DNA of 5,483 nt, from positions 1-5,483 of the forward strand of contig JAESSV010000088.1 in the NCBI GenBank assembly GCA_016763895.1, read 5' to 3'. Under the pieces are notes generated by a model that was not told where the DNA came from, ran no database searches, and saw nothing but the letters and a program-made list of their open reading frames with translations. The DNA is from Magnetovibrio sp. GTDB taxonomy: Bacteria; Pseudomonadota; Alphaproteobacteria; Rhodospirillales; Magnetovibrionaceae. Positions 1 to 5,220 of the stretch are shown here, in pieces; positions within the stretch are counted from its first letter, which is position 1, and each line of letters begins with the position of its first letter. The position numbers and the translations under genes were made by a program.

Positions 1-893
1 AAATAATTTAAAGGTTGAACCCATTTCATAGACACCCAACGTGGCGCGATTAAAAGCCCTAGCCCCTTGCATTTGTTGAGGCTGGTTTGGGTCAAAGTCA
101 GGCATGGATACCAAGGCCAAAACCTCACCCGTGTTAACATCAAGCACCACTCCGGCTGATCCTTTGGCTTGAAAAGTATCATGAGCTTTTTTCAGCTCTT
201 CATGCAAAATGGACTGAACCCTAAGATCGATGGACAAGTTAATGGACCGCCCCTCATCCCCCAATATTTTTTCAAATTCCAATTCCGCGCCCGCCGTGCC
301 GCGACCATTAATTTCTGTGGTCCCGACACGTGCGCCAAGGTTGATCCATGAGGGTAAACCCGACGTTCTTCATGGCGAAATTCAAATCCAGGCAAACCTA
401 AACTGTTTACGTCCCAAACTTGATCCGGCGTAAGGTTCCGGGCCAACCATGCAAATTGCCCGCGCCCTTCAATTCTTTTGATCAATGTTTGACGCTTTAA
501 ATTCGGCAACACCGTCAACAAACGATCCGCAGATTCCGCGGCATCCCCCCCCTGTCTTGCAAGTTTTGGATTCACATATAACGATTGAGTGGGCAAGGAA
601 ATGGCCAAGATATTTCCATTGCGATCATAGACTTCACCACGAGCAACAACGCTTGGGTTGCTTTTAGATGCAGCCCAGGCTTTCCATTTGGGGCCAGCGC
701 CCTTTCCATATTGCGTCAAATTCACCAACCGCGCACCCAACACGACAAAGGCCAAGCAAAACATAACGCCAATCACCAACAGACGCGTTTGACCTTGTTC
801 CAAAGCTTGCTTGCGGGTTCCGTCTTTGCAGATGCGTTTGGGAGCAAGGGATTCAAAAGTGATTTGTTTTTCGCCAAGGTTATTGCGTTTCAT
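1..893 (-). CDS. ftsI: FtsI (PBP3) peptidoglycan transpeptidase, partial, with an apparent frameshift
   Basis: Septal peptidoglycan D,D-transpeptidase (class B penicillin-binding protein) of the divisome, anchored in the inner membrane. The ATG at 893 is chosen because GAGG lies six bases upstream; an in-frame ATG at 905 has no ribosome site. Seen: a basic N-terminus, one membrane segment at about residues 36-59, the RGEVYDRNG motif of the PBP dimerisation domain (about 85-93), and RRVYPHGSTLAHV (about 177-189). After codon 323-321 the frame gives unrelated residues and stops at 192. The next frame, open from 318 to 1, continues convincingly as TEINGRGTAGAE and ends in GSTFKLF, whose STFK is the SxxK active site (serine codon 18-16, about residue 293 if one base is restored; E. 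coli FtsI uses Ser307). The rest of the transpeptidase domain lies outside the window. It overlaps ftsL by 14 bases. Identity is secure; the frameshift may be a sequence error or a real lesion. Confidence 0.9.
316..324 (-). other. Apparent one-base deletion (frameshift) in ftsI
   Basis: On the coding strand the codons GTG TCG GGA (329-321) are followed by CC and then ACA GAA ATT AAT GGT. Reading on in the original frame gives non-FtsI residues and a stop at 192. Restoring one base near 320 (for example GGA ACC ACA) gives AHVSGTTEINGRGTAGAE, which matches the usual FtsI pattern AHV-G-T-(D/N)-G-G-AG-E. There is no homopolymer longer than three bases and no slippery heptamer at the site, so programmed frameshifting is not suggested. 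Confidence 0.8.
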
Positions 894-1269
894 GAATGAC
901 CTCATCGATTTTTGAAGTCATTTTTGTGCGCACAGGCCAGTTTTTGGCATCCCCGATGGACAAGACCTGATCTGGAGTCATGGGCTGCATGCCCAAGTAC
1001 TGTTCGGCAAGCGCCTTGATCCGCATCGGATCATTTAAATTGGCCCATTCGGCGCGCAAAACATGCAAGGATCGGCGTTCGTCATCAAGCTCAAGAACCA
1101 AGCGCTTATGTTCGGCTTCTAAGTCGTGAACCTGATATTTCACCGAAAATAAAACCATCGACAAGCCACCCGCCAAAATCAAGAACAGCGCCGTGGTATG
1201 GCGCAAGAATGAAGATCGTTTGGGGGCTGCCTGTGGCAAGCTTGATTTTACGTCGGCGACAATCGTCAT
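880..1269 (-). CDS. ftsL: Cell division protein FtsL
   Basis: Small bitopic inner-membrane divisome protein that in well-studied bacteria joins FtsB and FtsQ and helps activate FtsW-FtsI. The product is 129 residues: a short cytoplasmic N-terminus with basic residues (about 1-24), one membrane helix (about 25-45, TTALFLILAGGLSMVLFSVK), then a periplasmic coiled coil rich in Leu, Glu and Arg (about 47-78). It ends in the alphaproteobacterial FtsL signature LRAEWANLNDPMRIKALAEQ (71-90), followed by YLGMQP. The ATG at 1269 is preferred over a longer open frame to 1362 because GGAGG (1280-1276) sits six bases upstream and because it gives a four-base ATGA overlap with the rsmH stop, typical of translational coupling. 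Its end overlaps ftsI by 14 bases. The longer form would add only residues encoded out of frame by the end of rsmH. Confidence 0.93.
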   Translation of the reverse strand: MTIVADVKSSLPQAAPKRSSFLRHTTALFLILAGGLSMVLFSVKYQVHDLEAEHKRLVLELDDERRSLHVLRAEWANLNDPMRIKALAEQYLGMQPMTPDQVLSIGDAKNWPVRTKMTSKIDEVIHETQ

Positions 1270-2231
1270 GTCGGCCCTCCCCCGGATGGAGCCCAAGAAT
1301 CGGCGTTCGTGCGTTCGGCCAAACGCATGCGGGCCGACCGAGACCGCGCATTCAATCTGCATTCGTCTTTGGAGGGTTTCACCACCCCCCGTTTGAGCAA
1401 TTTAAATGTGGGGTCCGGGCCACGCGTGCCGCTGTCGGGCAGGTGACGGGATGGATTGGGCAAATTTCCCGAGCGCTCATTCAAAAAAACTTTGACCCGC
1501 CGGTCTTCTAACGAATGAAACGACACCACGGCAAGGCGACCATTTGGGCCCAAAAGTTTTTCAGCCCCCATCAACCCCCGATCGACCTCACCCAATTCAT
1601 CATTGATGTATATGCGTAAACCTTGAAATGTGCGGGTTGCGGAATCGATGCCGTCTTTGGATTTTCGCACCACCCGGCGCACCAGTTCAGCCAGTTCCCG
1701 GGTGCGCGTAAATTTTTGCTCTTTGCGGGCTTCAACAATGGCATGCGCCACATGACGGGAGCGCCGTTCTTCGCCGAACTCATAAATGAGGTTGGCCAGA
1801 TCTTCTTCGTCAAACAAGTTCACCACGTCCGCCGCCGTTTGCCCGGTTTGTTCCATGCGCATGTCCAAAGGACCATCGTTTTTAAAGGAAAACCCGCGTT
1901 CGGCTTGATCCAGTTGCATGCTGGAAACGCCCAAATCCAAAGCCACGCCATCGACGTTGCCGACGCCATGACCGTGTAACAGGTCCGCCATATCGCCAAA
2001 TCGACCTTGTACGACCTTAAGCCGCCCGTTAAATTCGGCTTCCATGTATTTGGCTTTGGCGATGACATTTGGATCACGGTCAATGGCCCAAACCGTACAG
2101 TTTGCGGCTTGTAAAAAGGCCTTGGAATATCCACCATTGCCGAATGTGCCATCCACATAAACCCCACCATCACGGGGCTGTAATACATCCAGCACTTCTT
2201 TCAACATAACGGGGAAGTGGGGTCTGGACAT
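1266..2231 (-). CDS. rsmH: 16S rRNA (cytosine(1402)-N(4))-methyltransferase RsmH
   Basis: S-adenosylmethionine-dependent methyltransferase (MraW) that modifies N4 of C1402 of 16S rRNA in the ribosomal P site. The product is 321 residues, close to the family norm (E. coli about 313). Seen: the N-terminal HFPVMLKEVLDVL typical of the family, the SAM-binding loop VDGTFGNGGYS (about 26-36), the acidic ribose-binding strand end AIDRDP (about 49-54), LDLGVSSMQLDQAERGFSF (about 98-116), DGPLDMRM (about 119-126), RTFQGLRIYINDEL (about 200-213) and VSFHSLEDRRVK (about 236-247). These span both the methyltransferase core and the inserted helical domain, with no sign of damage. It starts four bases after the mraZ stop codon; a GGAAG sequence lies about ten bases upstream of the ATG, inside the end of mraZ, so its translation is probably coupled to mraZ. 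The stop codon overlaps the ftsL start. Confidence 0.97.
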   Translation of the reverse strand: MSRPHFPVMLKEVLDVLQPRDGGVYVDGTFGNGGYSKAFLQAANCTVWAIDRDPNVIAKAKYMEAEFNGRLKVVQGRFGDMADLLHGHGVGNVDGVALDLGVSSMQLDQAERGFSFKNDGPLDMRMEQTGQTAADVVNLFDEEDLANLIYEFGEERRSRHVAHAIVEARKEQKFTRTRELAELVRRVVRKSKDGIDSATRTFQGLRIYINDELGEVDRGLMGAEKLLGPNGRLAVVSFHSLEDRRVKVFLNERSGNLPNPSRHLPDSGTRGPDPTFKLLKRGVVKPSKDECRLNARSRSARMRLAERTNADSWAPSGGGPT

Positions 2232-2235
2232 GGAG

Positions 2236-2709
2236 TTAAATCTTCCGATTGGGCTGGAGGGGGGAAAGGGGCAAGGTTACGCCGCGTGAGCGAGCGCGAT
2301 CCATTTGACCTTGGCTGTGCAATCCGTAAGCGTCCGGCGCCCAAATGCGAAAACGCGAGCCCCGGCCCACAAACAAGGCTTGTGTCGTGAGCCCCGCATG
2401 CTGACAAAGCTCTGCCGGCAAGGTGACGCGACCTTCGGGGTCAAAGGACAACTGATGTGTGCTTTCCAAGGTGATGGCGGCGAGGTCTTCTTGGTCTTCG
2501 GAAAACATATCGAAATTTTCTTCAAGGCTGTTGGTGAGGCGCTGCATAAATGCCTCGCCCGTGCCTTCAAGCGCGGGAGATTGAAAATAAGGAAAGATGT
2601 AAATACCGGCAAAGCCTTGATCTACCATAGCCGCACGAAAGGGCTTAGGCACTGAAACTCGGCCTTTTTTATCGATCTTATTGAGGTGACGGCCAACCAG
2701 CAGCGCCAT
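2236..2709 (-). CDS. mraZ: Transcriptional regulator MraZ
   Basis: DNA-binding regulator at the head of the dcw cluster; in E. coli it binds TGGGN direct repeats upstream of its own gene and represses the cluster. The product is 157 residues (family about 150) with two tandem SpoVT/AbrB-like half-domains. The first carries GRHLNKIDKKGRVSVPKPFR (about 6-25) and the second THQLSFDPEGRVTLPAEL (about 84-101); the DxxGR cores (DKKGR and DPEGR) are the conserved DNA-contact motif. The open frame runs upstream to 2862, but the start is placed at the ATG at 2709, because GGGGAAAG (2719-2712) precedes it and because residues upstream do not resemble MraZ while MALLVGRHLNKID is the usual N-terminus. 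It is followed four bases later by rsmH. The phased TGGG units at 2866-2930 upstream are its likely operator. Confidence 0.96.
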   Translation of the reverse strand: MALLVGRHLNKIDKKGRVSVPKPFRAAMVDQGFAGIYIFPYFQSPALEGTGEAFMQRLTNSLEENFDMFSEDQEDLAAITLESTHQLSFDPEGRVTLPAELCQHAGLTTQALFVGRGSRFRIWAPDAYGLHSQGQMDRARSRGVTLPLSPLQPNRKI

Positions 2710-2865
2710 AGCTTTCCCCGAAATATATGCATCAAAATTGAGACCCAAAGGCCCCACCCATTCCACTGCCCGCAAGCCAAAGTTTCCATTCGAATATAGA
2801 AACCAGATGCAAATACGAACCCGAAATATCAAACCAGCACAGAAACACGTCCATGCGGTCATTTG

Positions 2866-2930
2866 TGGGTCTTTATGGGATACTATGGGATTACATGGGT
2901 GTCAATGGGAAATGGTGGTTTAATCTGGGT
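2866..2930 (-). promoter_or_regulatory. Extended MraZ-type operator: TGGG units every 10 bases
   Basis: On the plus strand, TGGGT or TGGGA begins at 2866, 2876, 2886, 2896, 2906 and 2926. The unit at 2916 is degenerate (TGGTT). The period is exactly ten bases, close to one helical turn, with five-base spacers of unrelated sequence. E. coli MraZ is known to bind TGGGN repeats separated by five bases, so this fits a MraZ box. It lies 157-221 bases upstream of the mraZ start codon. The number of units, six perfect plus one degenerate, exceeds the three known from E. coli. The TGGG strand is opposite to the mraZ coding strand. Confidence 0.85.
2877..2905 (-). promoter_or_regulatory. Candidate dcw (mraZ) promoter inside the MraZ box
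   Basis: On the minus strand a perfect TTGACA hexamer (2905-2900) is followed, after exactly 17 bases, by TATCCC (2882-2877). The -35 element is ideal; the -10 element matches TATAAT only in its first three bases. Both overlap the TGGG units, so a bound MraZ would cover the promoter, as expected for autorepression. Transcription would start near 2870, leaving a leader of about 160 bases before mraZ. This is an inference from sequence; a weaker alternative -10 (TATATT, 2798-2793) has no good -35. Confidence 0.4.
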
Positions 2931-3341
2931 TTTCAGCACCGATATAGACCTCCACCAGATCCCAAAACCCAAGATCCCAAAACGCCCGTTTCCACAGCCA
3001 ATCGCAACACCTTGAAATAGAAAGTATACGATCTCCGCCCCGCAATAAGAGCCGTGAGACGTGCCGCCAGAATATTGCCAGAAGATCGCTAGCAGATCTC
3101 CGCCCGTTTGGACCAATCACCGCCAATAATTTACCGACAACTTAAACAAAACATTGCGGGCAAAATCACAAAGAAAGCCTGCCACCACCGCCCAAAGTCT
3201 TTGCCATGCAAACGACGAGGTACTGGATCGAGGATGCCGGAGGCGTGAGGCTATAATTGGTACGTGGTGCCGGGAATTACAAATTGAACTGGGGGCGTAT
3301 TAATGGAAGGGAGCGAGAGAAAAATACTGGCGTAAAATGAT
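2931..3341. other. Gene-free region between the cassette and the dcw control region
   Basis: I see no convincing gene here. Two short overlapping minus-strand frames (2883-3116 and 2920-3126) lack a ribosome site, have unusual composition and run over the repeats, so I leave them out. The stretch contains short direct repeats: AGATCCCAAAA at 2957 and 2972, GATCTCCGCCC at 3030 and 3095, and CGCCCGTTT at 2983 and 3101. There is also a small inverted repeat AGATC/GATCT at 3083-3099 around GCTAGC, and a REP-like half-motif near 3261-3283. I found no tRNA, no RNase P RNA signature and no clear terminator for the cassette. Confidence 0.5.
2957..2982. repeat. Tandem 11-base direct repeat AGATCCCAAAA
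   Basis: Two perfect copies of AGATCCCAAAA (2957-2967 and 2972-2982) are separated by CCCA, a 15-base period. Read on the minus strand each holds a TGGGA, so three TGGG cores (2979, 2971 and 2964) face the opposite way to the phased MraZ-type box about 30 bases away. They are not on a ten-base period, so a role in MraZ binding is doubtful. Confidence 0.6.
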
Positions 3342-3818
3342 TTAATAGTCACTTTTATAGGCTAGCCCTTGCGCTTGCTCCCATTGACGGTGTTTTACAT
3401 AGAGCGCAGTAAACAAGAAGCCTAGAATGAGCGCAGCTATTGCAAAAGATACAGAAGGTCCAACAGTAGATGCGATAGATATCTCAAGATATCTTGTGCC
3501 GTTTAAATACAGAGATACTTTTTCAACAGCAAATAATCCAAGCGGTGAAGCAGCTGAGCCTAGCAGGGTAAAAGCACAGATCTTCATCCATCCCAAAATG
3601 GCTTTCCCTGCCGTTGGAATATAAAACATCCAATATAGAACGAAACATAATGCAAATGATAACACTGTCGCGATTGTGATCATTAATGACTTTGCTGGAA
3701 TAGTTTGAAGTACTTCCAGATAAGTATCAGGTATCCAAGCTATTAAAAGCACCTGCGCGATCAACAGGAAGAAGAATAGAATAGCCAGAGAAAAAAAGAT
3801 TATTGCCTTTCGTCCCAA
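3342..3818 (-). CDS. Uncharacterised four-helix membrane protein
   Basis: Product not recognised. The frame encodes 158 residues and is strongly hydrophobic, with four predicted membrane segments at about residues 5-29, 44-67, 73-98 and 118-141. A short hydrophilic C-terminal tail (about 142-158) contains KHRQWEQAQ. No signal cleavage site, metal motif or catalytic signature is visible. The start is TTG at 3818: no ATG fits, and a strong GGAGG (3831-3827) lies eight bases upstream. It is the last gene of the three-gene cassette, 26 bases after the preceding stop, so co-transcription is likely. Base composition is visibly AT-richer than the dcw genes. A membrane partner or effector of the upstream genes is possible, but nothing in the sequence shows a function. 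Confidence 0.75.
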   Translation of the reverse strand: MGRKAIIFFSLAILFFFLLIAQVLLIAWIPDTYLEVLQTIPAKSLMITIATVLSFALCFVLYWMFYIPTAGKAILGWMKICAFTLLGSAASPLGLFAVEKVSLYLNGTRYLEISIASTVGPSVSFAIAALILGFLFTALYVKHRQWEQAQGLAYKSDY

Positions 3819-3844
3819 TGCAAAAGCCTCCAGTTAATGATGTC

Positions 3845-4303
3845 TTATTTTTTTATAACTTTAAAGCTTATGACGCTAAAAAAGAGAAGGCCAACAAAAA
3901 GAAAACCTGAGGCCCCTGCATATCCAATTTCGCCACTCGTCAAAAGGTGCGAAGTGACGGCGAAAAAAAACAACGCAGCTAAAAATGAACTGAACGAAAC
4001 AGCATATTCAATCGATCGCTTTATAATGCCGTCCCTTGATAGAACCGCTAAAGCATCTGATAAATCAGTTAATACGACATCATGTTCAGGCATAAATTTG
4101 AATTGAAGGTCCATATGATGGCGTTTCTTTATAGCAATAATATTATACACATCAGAGTAATCTTTGCTTTCGTAGGATATAAAATCAATTCCCAGCTTAG
4201 TAGGCTTGCCTCGTTTTGACACAAAAGGCGCCTCTGTAAATATACAGGTGTCCCCGCTATATATATTCCGGGCTTCATCTAAAACATGTCCTTCACAGCC
4301 CAT
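3845..4303 (-). CDS. Uncharacterised protein with a soluble N-domain and a C-terminal two-helix membrane hairpin
   Basis: Product not recognised. It has 152 residues. The first 95 or so are hydrophilic with alternating strand-like stretches (for example KLGIDFISYE at about 36-45 and NIIAIKKRHHMDLQFKF at about 54-70), with cysteines at 3 and 20. Two membrane segments follow at about 99-121 and 127-149, joined by a short loop, and the protein ends in a basic tail (KVIKK). This suggests a soluble domain tethered to the inner membrane. The ATG at 4303 has an excellent GGAGG (4314-4310) six bases upstream and overlaps the end of the preceding gene by 11 bases, so it is probably translationally coupled to it. 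The next gene begins 26 bases after its stop. AT-rich like the rest of the cassette. Confidence 0.75.
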   Translation of the reverse strand: MGCEGHVLDEARNIYSGDTCIFTEAPFVSKRGKPTKLGIDFISYESKDYSDVYNIIAIKKRHHMDLQFKFMPEHDVVLTDLSDALAVLSRDGIIKRSIEYAVSFSSFLAALFFFAVTSHLLTSGEIGYAGASGFLFVGLLFFSVISFKVIKK

Positions 4304-4592
4304 AGTCTTCCTCCCCCATTATAAATGTATCAAAGCCGCATTTATCCTGCATAACAGATTGTGCTTCCTTACCTTTTTCAATAGCCATTTCGCACGACCG
4401 CTTAAGCTCCTCTACATCTTTCAAATCCATTGCAATGCTAACTCTTTTATCAGAATCCTGACTTGAAAGCTCCAACATCATTGTAAAAGTTATAATAGAA
4501 CCGAGTATTCCAGATCTAGAATCATTAAACACTGGCCTGATATCAGTAATTATAGAAGAATCTGTCAACATATTCTCATGGCTCATGCTCAA
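4293..4592 (-). CDS. Uncharacterised protein, C-terminal part of a TAG-split gene
   Basis: The segment from the TTG at 4592 encodes 99 residues, but the same frame is open upstream to the TAG at 4703-4701 and then joins the 4979-4701 frame. The extra residues (4700-4593, starting ASDWTEQEHNLW and ending FGVARKALDL) look like real coding sequence. Key features counted along the full frame are W105, the KALDLS stretch (about 126-131), TDIRPVF (145-151), a strand-rich stretch (about 159-185) and an amphipathic helix DLKDVEELKRSCEMAIEKGK (about 185-204). This pattern (tryptophan, KAxDL, TDIRPVF, xALDxxDL, charged helix) resembles an unnamed family of soluble bacterial proteins of about 200-230 residues that I recall but cannot name. 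Independent translation from TTG 4592 (AAAGG eight bases upstream) is possible but weak. It overlaps the next gene by 11 bases. Confidence 0.6.
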   Translation of the reverse strand: MSMSHENMLTDSSIITDIRPVFNDSRSGILGSIITFTMMLELSSQDSDKRVSIAMDLKDVEELKRSCEMAIEKGKEAQSVMQDKCGFDTFIMGEEDYGL

Positions 4593-4700
4593 GTCTAGAG
4601 CCTTTCGAGCGACACCAAAAACATTTGAAATTAGAAGTTTTTCAATTATTGGGAGGCACTCGCTCCATAAGTTGTGTTCTTGTTCTGTCCAGTCAGAAGC

Positions 4701-4703
4701 CTA
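4701..4703 (-). other. In-frame TAG (amber) codon joining two halves of one frame
   Basis: On the coding strand GTC TCA TTG TAG GCT TCT GAC TGG continues in the same frame on both sides, with no other stop between 4979 and 4293. The 108 bases between the TAG and the next possible start (TTG 4592) read as a credible protein helix, which argues for one gene split by a single codon. The other stop codons in the window are TAA (mraZ, ftsL, both membrane genes, the regulator) or TGA (rsmH, the C-terminal half of this gene). Confidence 0.75.
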
Positions 4704-4979
4704 CAATGAGACGGTAATAGCTTCTAAAATTTCACCCAAGGAGTTCTCAGCTTGCCGTTTGGGTGAATTCAAGCCAATGATATGACGAAACAGCACGCCA
4801 GCATCATCTTTCCCAAAAATTTCGTTGGCTTCATGTCTTAGTTTTGTGAGGCGTATCGTCGGGTGCGTGAAGGAATCTAACTTATTAATAAATGCCTCTA
4901 GTCGAGCGCTTCCGTGAGCACAAATAATAGCTAGGTCATTAGCCTGCTTGGACCCGATATTTAATGTCATCTGAGCCAT
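4701..4979 (-). CDS. Uncharacterised protein, N-terminal part of a TAG-split gene
   Basis: The frame encodes 92 residues before an in-frame TAG (4703-4701). The start at ATG 4979 is supported by GGAG (4988-4985) five bases upstream. The sequence is soluble and mostly helical: AQMTLNIGSKQANDLAIICA, then helices around 25-35 (ARLEAFINKL), 43-55 and 61-70, and a last helix ENSLGEILEAI (about 78-88). No transmembrane segment or known motif is visible. The frame resumes after the TAG without a shift and gives a plausible continuation, for a full frame of 228 codon positions including the TAG. I take this as the N-terminal half of the first gene of the cassette. A truncated but functional short protein, a nonsense mutation, a sequence error and amber read-through all remain possible. 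Confidence 0.6.
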   Translation of the reverse strand: MAQMTLNIGSKQANDLAIICAHGSARLEAFINKLDSFTHPTIRLTKLRHEANEIFGKDDAGVLFRHIIGLNSPKRQAENSLGEILEAITVSL

Positions 4980-5178
4980 ACCATCTCCGTCTTAACGTAA
5001 ATGCAGTCGCAAAAAAGAAGATAGACCTAACGCACCTATCTGCATTTCCTGTTTCAACAAAAACATATACATAATTTCCTAACGTATACTCTTGATATAA
5101 TCCTAGCAGGGTGCAAAACAAATAAGAAGCTTAAACATTTTAAACATATGTTCTTCCCGAATGGTTATTAAGTGGACA
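4980..5178. other. AT-rich upstream region of the three-gene cassette
   Basis: No convincing gene; a 60-codon minus-strand frame (4939-5121) overlaps the start of the next gene and has no ribosome site. The stretch probably holds the cassette promoter. The best candidate I can see on the minus strand is TTGTTT, 16 bases, TATATC with the -10 near 5094-5099, a weak match. A perfect ten-base palindrome AACATATGTT lies at 5143-5152 and could be an operator. Neither is firm. Confidence 0.35.
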
Positions 5179-5220
5179 AATTCCGGCGACATTATACCTT
5201 ACTAATCTGTCCCCGGTATT
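5179..5220. repeat. REP-like imperfect inverted repeat next to the regulator stop codon
   Basis: AATTCCGGCGACA (5179-5191) and TGTCCCCGGTATT (5208-5220) are inverted copies matching at 11 of 13 positions, separated by 16 AT-rich bases. The arms resemble the AATTCCGGGGACA-type hairpins that are common between genes in many proteobacteria and are associated with REP elements. It begins at the last codon of the regulator on the minus strand and could form a hairpin at its mRNA end, but no strong U-tract follows, so it is not a typical intrinsic terminator. Confidence 0.55.

Noticed and set aside
2710..2862. N-terminal extension of mraZ to 2862
   Set aside because: The extra residues do not resemble MraZ, while the ATG at 2709 has a strong ribosome site and gives the usual family N-terminus.
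2883..3126. Two overlapping minus-strand frames (77 and 68 residues) upstream of mraZ
   Set aside because: No ribosome site, one starts at TTG, both run over short repeats and towards the MraZ box, and the residues (many W, C, F) do not look like a real protein.
3131..3145. CtrA-like site TTAC-N7-TTAA
   Set aside because: One mismatch to TTAA-N7-TTAA, about 430 bases from mraZ and in AT-rich sequence; too weak to call.
2931..3341. RNase P RNA gene, which lies upstream of mraZ in some alphaproteobacteria
   Set aside because: I looked for its conserved segments on both strands and did not find them.
3837..4106. Plus-strand 89-residue frame opposite the two-helix protein gene
   Set aside because: Shadow of the minus-strand gene, which has a better ribosome site and clear membrane segments.
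4939..5121. Minus-strand 60-residue frame upstream of the cassette
   Set aside because: Overlaps the well-supported start at 4979, lacks a ribosome site and lies where a promoter is expected.
5179..5220. Intrinsic terminator for the TetR-family gene
   Set aside because: The stem is imperfect, the loop is 16 bases and no strong U-tract follows; a REP-like repeat is the better description.
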